From assembly GCA_029861675.1 (NCBI GenBank), contig JAOTYV010000016.1, forward strand, positions 1 to 29,879: a stretch of 29,879 bases of DNA, given 5' to 3'. Each line of letters opens with the position of its first letter. The stretch's first letter is position 1. The notes below the pieces were generated by a model, which made no database searches, had not been told where the DNA came from, and saw nothing but the letters and a program-made list of their open reading frames with translations. This DNA comes from Alphaproteobacteria bacterium. Lineage in GTDB: Bacteria > Pseudomonadota > Alphaproteobacteria > UBA8366. Position numbers and translations under genes: made by a program. Below are positions 23,068 through 29,879 of the stretch, piece by piece.

Positions 23068-26000
23068 CGTCCGGTCATATTCGAGATTTGACGCGAGCCA
23101 GCGCTCCGCCTGCAACAGCGGCACCCCCTTGCGCCGCGCGTACTCCTCCACCTGGTCGCGGCCGATCTTGCCGATTCCGAAATACCGTGAATCCGGATGC
23201 CAAAAGTAAAACCCGGAAACCGCCGCAGCGGGCAGCATTGCGAAATTCTCGGTCAGCGAAATCGACGCCTTTTCTTCCGCCTGCAACAATTCGAACAGAT
23301 CGGGTTTTTCACTGTGGTCCGGACAGGCGGGATAGCCCGGCGCCGGGCGGATTCCCTGATAGCGCTCCTTGATCAGTTCCTGATTGGAACACTCCTCTTC
23401 CGGCGCGTATCCCCAAAACTCCATGCGCACGCGCTGATGCATTCGTTCCGCAAAGGCTTCCGCGAACCGATCGGCAATCGCCTTCAGCAAGATGTCGTTG
23501 TAGTCGTCATGATCGGCCTTGAATTCTCGAAGGCGGTCTTCGATACCGAGGCCGGCGGTCACGGCGAATGCGCCGAAGTAATCAGCCACGCCGGACTCCT
23601 TCGGTGCGACGAAATCGGCGAGACAGAAATTGGTGCCGCCGGCGCGTTTCGACATTTGCTGGCGCAAAAAATGAAACGTCTTATGCACGGTCGTGCGGCT
23701 GTCATCGGTATAGACTTCCACATCATCGCCGACCGCATTGGCGGGGAAAAATCCAATTACCGCATTGGCCGTGAGCCAATCTTCCGCGACGACGCGCTCG
23801 ATCATCGCCTTTGCGTCCTTGAACAGCGATCGGGCCGCCTCTCCAACCACCGAATCCTCGAGCAGCGCCGGATACACGCCGGCGAGTTCCCAAGTCCGGA
23901 AGAACGGCGTCCAATCGATACAATCGACCAGCTCCGCAAGGTCGTATGCGTTGAATGTCTTAAGTCCGAGAAAGTCGGGCTTCGGCGGCACAACCTGCGA
24001 CCAGTCGATACGATGACCCGCCTGACGCGCGGCTTCCAGCGTGGCCTGCTTTGCGCCGCTGCGCTGACCGTGATGCCGGGTGCGAATTTCGTCGTAATCC
24101 GCCTGCACCTGCTGTGTGAACGGCGAATTATGCGTTTCGCTCACCAGATTGCCGGCCACGCCGACGGCCCGCGAGGCATCGACCACGTGAACCGTGGGAC
24201 CGCTATAATTGGGGGCGATCTTTACCGCCGTGTGGACCTTGGAGGTGGTCGCGCCGCCGATCAACAGTGGAATATCGAAGCCTTCGCGGGTCATCTCGCC
24301 GGCGACCGTGGCCATTTCCTCGAGCGACGGCGTGATCAAGCCGCTAAGCCCGATCATGTCGACCTTCTCGGCCCGCGCCGTTTCCAGGATTTTGGTATAG
24401 GGCACCATCACGCCAAGATCGATCACCTCGAAATTGTTGCATTGCAGGACAACGCCGACGATGTTTTTGCCGATATCGTGGACATCCCCCTTGACGGTTG
24501 CCATGAGCACCTTGCCCTTGGCTTTCGATTTTCCGCCCTTTTCCGCCTCGATGAAGGGGATGAGATGGGCCACCGCCTGCTTCATGACCCGGGCGCTTTT
24601 CACCACTTGAGGCAGGAACATCTGTCCCGACCCGAACAGCTCGCCCACGATATCCATACCGTCCATCAACGGCCCTTCGATCACTTCGATGGGCCGGTCG
24701 CGTGTCAGCCGCGCTTCTTCCGTATCGGCGACGATGAATTCGTTGATGCCCTTGACCAGCGCATGGCTCAATCGTTCTTCGACCGTCCCATCGCGCCAGA
24801 CAAGATTCTCGGTCGCGGCCTTTTTTCGGTCCTGTACCGAGCCAGCAACGTCGAGCAGACGTTCCGTGGCATCCGGCCGGCGGTTGAGGACCACGTCTTC
24901 GACCCGCTCGCGAAAAGACTCGGGGATATCCGCGTACACCGCGAGCTGCCCCGCATTAACGATGCCCATATCCATACCGGCCTGGATCGCATGGTACAGA
25001 AACACGGAATGCATCGCCTCGCGCACGCCGTCATTTCCGCGAAAGGAAAAGGAAACATTGCTCAACCCGCCGCTGATCAAGGCATGCGGCAAATGCTGCT
25101 TGATGTCGCGGATGGCATTGATGTAGTCGACCGCATAATTGTCGTGCTCTTCGATGCCGGTCGCGACCGCGAAAATATTCGGATCGAAGATGATGTCCTG
25201 CGGCTGGAATCCCACCTCCCGGGTGAGCACGTCATAGGATCGTTTGCAGATCTCGAATTTTCGTTCGCGCGAATCGGCCTGCCCCTTTTCGTCGAACGCC
25301 ATGACGACCACGGCGGCTCCATATTTGAGAATTTTCCGGGCCTGCTCGATGAATGCGTCATCGCCCTCCTTCAGGCTGATCGAATTCACCACGCCCTTGC
25401 CTTGGATACATTTCAGTCCCGCCTCGATGACCGACCATTTCGACGAGTCGATCATGATGGGCACACGTGAAATATCCGGCTCCGAAGCCACAAGGTTGAG
25501 GAAACGGACAACCGCCTCTTCCGCGTCGAGCATTGCGTCATCCATATTGATGTCGATGACCTGCGCGCCGCTGGCGACTTGCTGGCGGGCAACCTCCAAG
25601 GCGGCCTCGTATTCGCCCTCCAGGATCAGCTTCTTGAACCGGGCCGACCCCGCGACGTTGGTCCGCTCGCCGATGTTCACGAACCCCGTTACCGGTCCGA
25701 TGGTCAGCGGTTCGAGCCCGCTCAGGCGGCAATAGGGTTCCGGCGCCGGCAACGACCGCGGCGGCACGTCGCGCACCGCGGCGGCGATCGCGGCGATATG
25801 CGCATCCGTCGTGCCGCAACACCCGCCCGCGATGTTGAGAAAGCCGCTCGTGGCGAATTCGCCCAGCGCTTCGGCCATATACTCCGGCGTGTCGTCGTAG
25901 TCGCCGAATTCGTTCGGTAAGCCGGCATTGGGATGAATGCTCACCGGCACGCCGGCGACGTTGGAGAGTTCCTGGATGTAGGGACGGAGATCTTCGGCGC

Positions 26001-26772
26001 CGAGCGCGCAATTGAGCCCGACCGAGATCGGCCGCGCATGCGCCACGGCGTTCCAGAAGGCCTCCGGCGTCTGCCCGGACAGGGTGCGCCCCGATGCATC
26101 CGTTATCGTCGCGGAGATCATCAGCGGCAGATCGAGCCCGCTTGTTTCCCGATGTTCGAGGCAGGCGTAGATCGCCGCTTTGCTGTTCAACGTGTCGAAG
26201 ATCGTTTCGATCATCAACAAATCGGCGCCGCCTTCGACCAAACCCTCGATTGCCACGCGATAGAGATCGACCAGCTCGTCGAAGGAGATGCCGCGCGCGC
26301 CGGGATCGTTGACGTCGGCCGACATCGACGCCGTACGGTTGGTCGGGCCGAGCACGCCGGCGACGAAGCGCGGCCGGTTCGGCGTCTCCGCCTGCACCTT
26401 ATCCGCGATGTCCCGTGCAAGCCGCGCGGCGGTCGCGTTGAGCTCATGCACAAGCCCTTCCATGCCGTAATCCGCCTGCGAAACGGCATTGGACGTAAAT
26501 GTATTGGTCTCAATAATATCGGCGCCGGCGCGCAAGAACGCTTCGTGGATTCCGCTAATGACTGCGGGTTTTGTCAGAACCAGAAGGTCGTGATTGCCCT
26601 TCAGCGGTTGCGGCCAGTCGGCAAATCGCGCGCCGCGATAGTCCTCTTCCTGCAGGTCGTGCGCCTGCACCATCGTTCCCATCGCACCGTCCAGCACGAG
26701 GATACGCTCGCGCAGCATGCGGCTCAGAAGCGCCCTCGCGTCATGGGCCGCCGTCACGGGTCCACCATCCAT
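23023..26772 (-). CDS. metH: Cobalamin-dependent methionine synthase (MetH)
   Basis: MetH transfers the methyl group of 5-methyltetrahydrofolate to homocysteine through methylcobalamin, making methionine. The 1249-aa protein is full length. Domains in order are the homocysteine domain with zinc ligands Cys255, Cys318 and Cys319 (GLNCALG, GGCCGTT; E. coli 247/310/311), the pterin-binding domain ([30 protein letters not shown]), the cobalamin cap, the B12-binding domain with lower ligand His765 in [11 protein letters not shown], and the AdoMet reactivation domain with [12 protein letters not shown]. The tail ends in an Ala-rich stretch that overlaps the symporter gene. ATG 26772 follows the metF stop by 15 nt, and a GAGGCGGGG ribosome-binding region overlaps that stop. 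It is the last gene of the ArsR-MT/metF/metH operon. Confidence 0.98.
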   Translation of the reverse strand: MDGGPVTAAHDARALLSRMLRERILVLDGAMGTMVQAHDLQEEDYRGARFADWPQPLKGNHDLLVLTKPAVISGIHEAFLRAGADIIETNTFTSNAVSQADYGMEGLVHELNATAARLARDIADKVQAETPNRPRFVAGVLGPTNRTASMSADVNDPGARGISFDELVDLYRVAIEGLVEGGADLLMIETIFDTLNSKAAIYACLEHRETSGLDLPLMISATITDASGRTLSGQTPEAFWNAVAHARPISVGLNCALGAEDLRPYIQELSNVAGVPVSIHPNAGLPNEFGDYDDTPEYMAEALGEFATSGFLNIAGGCCGTTDAHIAAIAAAVRDVPPRSLPAPEPYCRLSGLEPLTIGPVTGFVNIGERTNVAGSARFKKLILEGEYEAALEVARQQVASGAQVIDINMDDAMLDAEEAVVRFLNLVASEPDISRVPIMIDSSKWSVIEAGLKCIQGKGVVNSISLKEGDDAFIEQARKILKYGAAVVVMAFDEKGQADSRERKFEICKRSYDVLTREVGFQPQDIIFDPNIFAVATGIEEHDNYAVDYINAIRDIKQHLPHALISGGLSNVSFSFRGNDGVREAMHSVFLYHAIQAGMDMGIVNAGQLAVYADIPESFRERVEDVVLNRRPDATERLLDVAGSVQDRKKAATENLVWRDGTVEERLSHALVKGINEFIVADTEEARLTRDRPIEVIEGPLMDGMDIVGELFGSGQMFLPQVVKSARVMKQAVAHLIPFIEAEKGGKSKAKGKVLMATVKGDVHDIGKNIVGVVLQCNNFEVIDLGVMVPYTKILETARAEKVDMIGLSGLITPSLEEMATVAGEMTREGFDIPLLIGGATTSKVHTAVKIAPNYSGPTVHVVDASRAVGVAGNLVSETHNSPFTQQVQADYDEIRTRHHGQRSGAKQATLEAARQAGHRIDWSQVVPPKPDFLGLKTFNAYDLAELVDCIDWTPFFRTWELAGVYPALLEDSVVGEAARSLFKDAKAMIERVVAEDWLTANAVIGFFPANAVGDDVEVYTDDSRTTVHKTFHFLRQQMSKRAGGTNFCLADFVAPKESGVADYFGAFAVTAGLGIEDRLREFKADHDDYNDILLKAIADRFAEAFAERMHQRVRMEFWGYAPEEECSNQELIKERYQGIRPAPGYPACPDHSEKPDLFELLQAEEKASISLTENFAMLPAAAVSGFYFWHPDSRYFGIGKIGRDQVEEYARRKGVPLLQAERWLASNLEYDRTSGSAPAAAPQKRSA

Positions 26773-26787
26773 AGTGCTTGCCCCGCC

Positions 26788-27654
26788 TCAGGCCGCGGCC
26801 ACGGCCTGCGGCCGGATGCCGAGCCGCCAGCAGATCGCCTTGGTCAAGGCCGGGCGGTTCAACGTATAGAAATGAAAATGCTGGACGCCCTCGCGCTGCA
26901 GCGCTTCGCATTGCTCCACCGCGACGGTGGCGGCGATCAGATTGCGCGTCTCGGGATCGGCGTCCAGCCCCTCGAAGATTTTTGCCACGCGTTTCGGCAT
27001 TTTCGCCCCGCACCGGTCGCTGAACGAAACGACCTTGGCAAAATTGGTGACCGGCAGGATGCCCGGCACGAGCGGAACGGCAATGCCCGCCGCCGAAGCG
27101 CGGTCGCGAAACCGAAGAAAATCATCATTGTCGAAAAAGAATTGCGTGATCGCGCGGCTGGCGCCGTTGTCGATCTTTCGCTTCAAATTGTCGATATCGG
27201 CGCTCTCCGAGGGCGAATCTGGATGGCTTTCAGGATATGCGGCGACGGAAATATCGAAATCGGCGATGCGCCGCAACCCCTCGACCAGCGCGGCGGCATT
27301 TTCGTAACCGCCCGGATGGGGCGCGTAGTGCGCGGTGCCTTCGGGCGGATCGCCCCGCAACGCAACGATCTGACCAATTCCCGCATCCCACCAGGATCGC
27401 GCCAGGGTATCGATTTCCGCGCGCGTCGCCCCGACACAGGTCAAATGGGCAGCGGGCGGTGTCGAGCATTCATCGTTGATGCGCCGCACGATAGTGTCGG
27501 TCCGGGCACGAGTCGACCCGCCCGCGCCATAGGTCACCGAAAAGAACTGTGCCCGCAATGGGCTCAATTGCTCCAGCACCGACCACAGGCGTTCCGCGGC
27601 CGTGTCATCATGCGGCGGAAAGAATTCAAAACTGACGTTCGGTATACCGGCCAT
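26788..27654 (-). CDS. metF: 5,10-methylenetetrahydrofolate reductase (MetF)
   Basis: MetF is an FAD enzyme that reduces 5,10-methylene-THF to 5-methyl-THF, the methyl donor used by MetH. The 288-aa protein matches the bacterial TIM-barrel family: FEFFPPHD at the N-terminus, SVTYGAGGSTR, HLTCVGATRAEID, the IVALRGDPPEG motif, AAYPESHPDS, ITQFFFDND with the substrate-binding Phe and Gln region, and VPGILPV. A C-terminal VQHFHFYTLNR closes the barrel. ATG 27652-27654 overlaps the stop of the upstream regulator gene by one base (TAATG) with GGAGG upstream, so translation is coupled. metH follows directly, an arrangement that keeps the two consecutive enzymes together. Confidence 0.97.
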   Translation of the reverse strand: MAGIPNVSFEFFPPHDDTAAERLWSVLEQLSPLRAQFFSVTYGAGGSTRARTDTIVRRINDECSTPPAAHLTCVGATRAEIDTLARSWWDAGIGQIVALRGDPPEGTAHYAPHPGGYENAAALVEGLRRIADFDISVAAYPESHPDSPSESADIDNLKRKIDNGASRAITQFFFDNDDFLRFRDRASAAGIAVPLVPGILPVTNFAKVVSFSDRCGAKMPKRVAKIFEGLDADPETRNLIAATVAVEQCEALQREGVQHFHFYTLNRPALTKAICWRLGIRPQAVAAA

Positions 27655-28628
27655 TATCCAGCCTCCACAACTTGACGCTCACGGCTCAACCGCGGCGCGG
27701 CCGGCCGTTTTTCGGCGGACCACAAACAGACCGTCAACGGATCACCCGGCAGCCGCTTCACGTCGCGGACCGTCAGCCCGGCCGACGCAAACCAGTCCTC
27801 GATGTCGTTGTCGTCGAATCCAAGCCAACGATGGGCATGTTCGGTTAACAGGCTTTGTTCACTGTGGGGCGCAAAATCGACCACAATCATCCGTCCCTGC
27901 GCGCCCAGATACCGTGCCGCCTCGCGAATAGCGTCTGCCGGATCCTCGGCGTAGTGCAACGCCAGGTGAAATGTGACGGCGTCGAACGTCTCATCGCCGA
28001 ACGGCAGTTGGTTCATATCCCCATACCGGACATGGCAATTGTTCAAACCTTGCTTTTCCAGATTAACCCGCGCAATCGCTAGCATTTCACGCGACAGGTC
28101 GATACCCACGCCGCGATTGATCGAATTCCCGAAAATCTCAAGGATGCGCCCGGTCCCGGTCCCGACGTCCAGAAGGTCCCCGACATTCGACTCCGGTATC
28201 AGCGCCTGCAAGGCGCGCTCGACTTCCAGATCATTGATGTACATCTTGCGGATGTGGTCCCACTGCGTTGCATTCTGGCGAAAGAACTCGCCCGCGACCG
28301 CCGCCCGCGACTTCTTGATTTCGTCCAATCGTTCCTGGTCACGGGTCAGCGTTCCGTCATCCGTGGGCATCATCGTTAACAATGTCCGCACAAGCCCTTC
28401 TTCGGGCGCCCGCTCGGAGAGCCGGTAATACGCCCATGTCCCTTCGCGGAACCGCTGAAGCAGCCCCGCATCGACCAATAATTTCAAATGCCGCGAAACG
28501 CGCGGCTGGCTCTGCCCGAGAATCATTGTGAGTTCGCTGACAGTCAGGTCGCCGCGCGCGCACAACGCCAAAATTCGGAGCCGAGTCGGCTCCGCCGCGG
28601 ACCGCAAGCTGCGCAAAAATCGCTCCAT
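27654..28628 (-). CDS. ArsR-family HTH fused to a SAM-dependent methyltransferase
   Basis: This 324-aa protein has an ArsR winged-helix domain (about 1-80: EPTRLRILALCARGDLTVSEL, SQPRVSRHLKLLVDAGLL, TWAYYRL) joined to a class I methyltransferase domain. SAM motif I is LLDVGTGTGRILEIF (about 148-162), followed by GIDLSREML, FDAVTFHLALHY and MIVVDFAP. The metal-binding Cys motif of metalloregulatory ArsR proteins (ELCVCDL) is absent, so a metal sensor is unlikely. By context it is probably the regulator of its own operon with metF and metH, using the methyltransferase fold to sense SAM or SAH; whether it still methylates anything is unknown. ATG 28628 has GGGGG 5 nt upstream, and a GTG at 28634 is also in frame. 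Confidence 0.9.
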   Translation of the reverse strand: MERFLRSLRSAAEPTRLRILALCARGDLTVSELTMILGQSQPRVSRHLKLLVDAGLLQRFREGTWAYYRLSERAPEEGLVRTLLTMMPTDDGTLTRDQERLDEIKKSRAAVAGEFFRQNATQWDHIRKMYINDLEVERALQALIPESNVGDLLDVGTGTGRILEIFGNSINRGVGIDLSREMLAIARVNLEKQGLNNCHVRYGDMNQLPFGDETFDAVTFHLALHYAEDPADAIREAARYLGAQGRMIVVDFAPHSEQSLLTEHAHRWLGFDDNDIEDWFASAGLTVRDVKRLPGDPLTVCLWSAEKRPAAPRLSRERQVVEAG

Positions 28629-28642
28629 CAGCACCCCCGTAC

Positions 28643-28669
28643 TGGCTGAGACCTACCGTTTTTCAGCCA
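28643..28669 (-). promoter_or_regulatory. Hairpin in the 5' leader of the ArsR-MT/metF/metH operon
   Basis: TGGCTGA (28643-28649) pairs with TCAGCCA (28663-28669) around a 13-nt loop, directly upstream of the GGGGG ribosome-binding site (28633-28637) and inside the predicted leader of about 45 nt. It could tune translation or mRNA stability. It does not resemble a riboswitch I know and is too short for one. Confidence 0.35.
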
Positions 28670-28680
28670 ATCGCCGCATT

Positions 28681-28709
28681 ACTATATAAGGATATCTTTA
28701 TATTGTAAA
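28681..28709 (-). promoter_or_regulatory. Promoter of the ArsR-MT/metF/metH operon
   Basis: On the minus strand TTTACA (28704-28709) and TATAGT (28681-28686) are separated by exactly 17 nt, each one base from the sigma-70 consensus. It is the best promoter in the window. Transcription would start near 28674, giving a leader of about 45 nt. Confidence 0.8.
28684..28703. promoter_or_regulatory. 20-bp palindromic operator inside the promoter spacer
   Basis: The sequence is a dyad around GATATC (28691-28696) with arms ATATAAG and TTTATAT; nine of ten base pairs are symmetric, the exception being 28690/28697. It fills the spacer and touches the -10 box, so a bound dimer would block RNA polymerase. 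ArsR proteins bind AT-rich dyads of this size. The likely ligand is the product of the first gene of the operon, giving autorepression. Confidence 0.7.
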
Positions 28710-29046
28710 CTATTTTCTAATGGGCTCCCGCAAAGATGCCACCGACCCATGCGCCCCAATTAATCCAACAGCCGCCGCCGTTTGCCGGCGCCTCGCACGC
28801 AGCAAATTTGCAACAGAAGGTTAACAAGTTTGGTTAATCGTGAACGGAGGCCTGCAAAACGTGAACATCGTCATATAGTCTTTCGAATATCATTGTGTTA
28901 ACTCTGCAGTGTGGTCGAATCGTTTCGTTACCGTTAGGAAGCCTTGAGAGCGTTGAATAATATCGTTTTTTAGCGCTGTTACCGGCACGAAAACGCGCTT
29001 CGATTCGCGGGTGGAACCAAGGATCCTTTTGGTAGACGTATACGGC

Positions 29047-29856
29047 ATGGCATTTCACAAGCGACTCAAGATATTCGGCTGTATCCTCGCAATCTTAATG
29101 ATTACTGGGTGCGCCAGCACGAAGACGGAAGATCCGGTCGCCAATTCTGAAATCAGTGATCCGATCGAGCCGGTAAACCGCGTTTTTTTCGACTTCAACA
29201 TTTTTTTGGATCGGTGGCTGTTGCGGCCGGTGACGCGGTTTTACGTCAATGTCGTCCCGGAGTTCTTGCGACTGGGCATCCACAACATTCTCGACACCGT
29301 CCGGTTGCCCGTGGTCGCGGTGAACGACTTGCTGCAAGGTGAAATCGAGCGATTCGGGCAAACCGTGGGCCGGTTTACGGTCAACGTCGCGACCGGCTTC
29401 GGCATCCTGGACACCGCCGGCGAACTGGCGCCGGGTCATGAAGAGGATCTCGGCCAGACCTTGGCCGTCTGGGGCGTACCGGGCGGACCCTATCTCGTGC
29501 TGCCGTTTCTAGGCCCGACGAACATCCGCGATTCCATCGCAACCGCCGCGGAAACCTATGGCGAGCCGCTCGGCTGGGTCATCGATAGATACTATAACGA
29601 TACGATTCTTTATTCCTATAGCGGCGGCCGAACCGCTCTTACCATTCTCGACAAGCGGGCCCAGGTACTGGGCCAAATCGAGGAATTGGAGAAAACCTCG
29701 CTGGATTTCTACGCCACGATCCGCAGCCTATACGTCCAAAAACGGCGCGACGAAATCCGGAACGGCGACGAAACCGATCCGCTGCCGATCCCGGAAATCA
29801 CGTTCGAACCGGAAAGCGAACCCAAGCCAGTCTCGCAACAATCGAGCGGCCGCTAG
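29047..29856 (+). CDS. mlaA: MlaA/VacJ family outer-membrane lipoprotein
   Basis: MlaA removes mislocalised phospholipids from the outer leaflet of the outer membrane and passes them to MlaC. From ATG 29047 the protein is 269 aa with a short basic N-terminus, a hydrophobic core and lipobox ITGC (Cys22, followed by Ala-Ser, compatible with outer-membrane sorting). The VacJ signature is clear: DPIEPVNRVFFDFN, RPVTRFYVNVVPEFLRLGIHN, NDLLQGE, FTVNVATGFGILD, DLGQTLAVWGVPGGPYLVLPFLGPTNIRD. A Pro/Glu-rich tail ends the protein. An alternative start, TTG 29029, has AAGGA 5 nt upstream and would add six residues; GTG 29011 is also in frame. In many genomes mlaC follows, but the window stops 23 nt after the gene. 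Confidence 0.92.
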   Translation: MAFHKRLKIFGCILAILMITGCASTKTEDPVANSEISDPIEPVNRVFFDFNIFLDRWLLRPVTRFYVNVVPEFLRLGIHNILDTVRLPVVAVNDLLQGEIERFGQTVGRFTVNVATGFGILDTAGELAPGHEEDLGQTLAVWGVPGGPYLVLPFLGPTNIRDSIATAAETYGEPLGWVIDRYYNDTILYSYSGGRTALTILDKRAQVLGQIEELEKTSLDFYATIRSLYVQKRRDEIRNGDETDPLPIPEITFEPESEPKPVSQQSSGR

Positions 29857-29879
29857 CGGGCGGCGTATCCCTTGCCAGC

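Larger units (their letters stand above)
28629..29046. other. Divergent intergenic region between the methionine operon and mlaA (418 bp)
   Basis: The left end holds the operon leader, promoter and operator. The remainder (28710-29046) is distinctly more AT-rich than the surrounding genes. It contains two GGTTAA boxes 13 bp apart (28819-28824 and 28832-28837) and an isolated TATAGT (28874-28879) on the plus strand that could be a -10 for mlaA, although its -35 is poor. An open frame on the minus strand (28834-29058, 74 codons) has no recognisable protein character. No RNA gene was recognised. Confidence 0.5.

Noticed and set aside
23197..25470. Plus-strand open frame of 757 codons opposite metH
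   Set aside because: Antisense shadow of MetH. Its His/Arg/Asp-rich composition mirrors the codon bias of the real gene.
26773..26787. Cobalamin riboswitch before metH
   Set aside because: Only 15 nt separate metF from metH, so there is no room for one.
25933..27675. Plus-strand open frame of 580 codons opposite metH and metF
   Set aside because: Antisense shadow across two real genes and their junction; no ribosome-binding site or protein motifs.
27654..28628. Arsenic or metal resistance regulator
   Set aside because: The cysteine metal site of ArsR is missing, no arsenic genes are adjacent, and the gene is translationally coupled to metF.
28629..28680. SAM or SAH riboswitch in the leader of the methionine operon
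   Set aside because: The leader is only about 45 nt with a single 7-bp hairpin, too short and simple for the known classes.
28819..28837. Possible CtrA site (paired TTAA) before mlaA
   Set aside because: The two TTAA halves are separated by 9 nt, whereas the CtrA consensus needs 7, and the second half lacks the final C.
28834..29058. Minus-strand 74-codon open frame upstream of mlaA
   Set aside because: Runs opposite to the mlaA start and its regulatory region, has no clear ribosome-binding site and no recognisable features.

Overview
The window is about 29.9 kb of GC-rich bacterial chromosome, densely packed with core genes. It probably comes from an alphaproteobacterium of the Rhodospirillales type. 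The evidence is the gene order murC-murB-ddl-ftsQ-ftsA-ftsZ-lpxC-bamD-recN-ligA, an FtsZ with a very long Pro/Glu-rich linker and an [12 protein letters not shown] tail, the alphaproteobacterial form of the LigA zinc finger (CPCPLKT), and an ArsR-methyltransferase gene next to metF and metH. The placement rests on recall of gene order and motifs, not on a database search.

Positions 1-12954 (+ strand) are the end of the division and cell-wall (dcw) cluster. It holds a 5'-truncated murC, then murB, ddl, ftsQ, ftsA and ftsZ. An intrinsic terminator follows ftsZ. Then come lpxC (lipid A), bamD (outer-membrane protein assembly), recN (break repair) and ligA (DNA ligase). Starts overlap or nearly touch stops through much of the cluster, which implies translational coupling.

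Positions 12951-22051 (- strand) hold, in transcription order from high to low coordinates, a hotdog thioesterase, a GGDEF diguanylate cyclase, a CLC-type chloride transporter with two CBS domains, uvrD, prmA and an M24B aminopeptidase P. Between prmA and the aminopeptidase lies a 247-bp element with 34-bp near-perfect terminal inverted repeats. It resembles a MITE or IS remnant and is the clearest mobile element here.

Positions 22120-23067 (+) hold a bile-acid/sodium-symporter-like membrane protein. Its 3' end overlaps the 3' end of metH by 45 bp. Positions 23023-28628 (- strand) form a methionine operon: an ArsR-type HTH fused to a SAM-dependent methyltransferase, then metF, then cobalamin-dependent metH. 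Its promoter has near-consensus boxes with a 20-bp palindrome sitting exactly between them, a ready-made operator for the first gene product. MetF makes 5-methyl-THF and MetH uses it to methylate homocysteine, so the regulator probably reads SAM or SAH.

After an AT-rich gap of about 310 bp, the window ends with mlaA (+), an outer-membrane lipoprotein of the lipid-asymmetry system. I found no CRISPR array, no rRNA or tRNA, and no defence or secondary-metabolite cluster. The parts that most deserve follow-up are the inverted-repeat element and the methionine operon control region.
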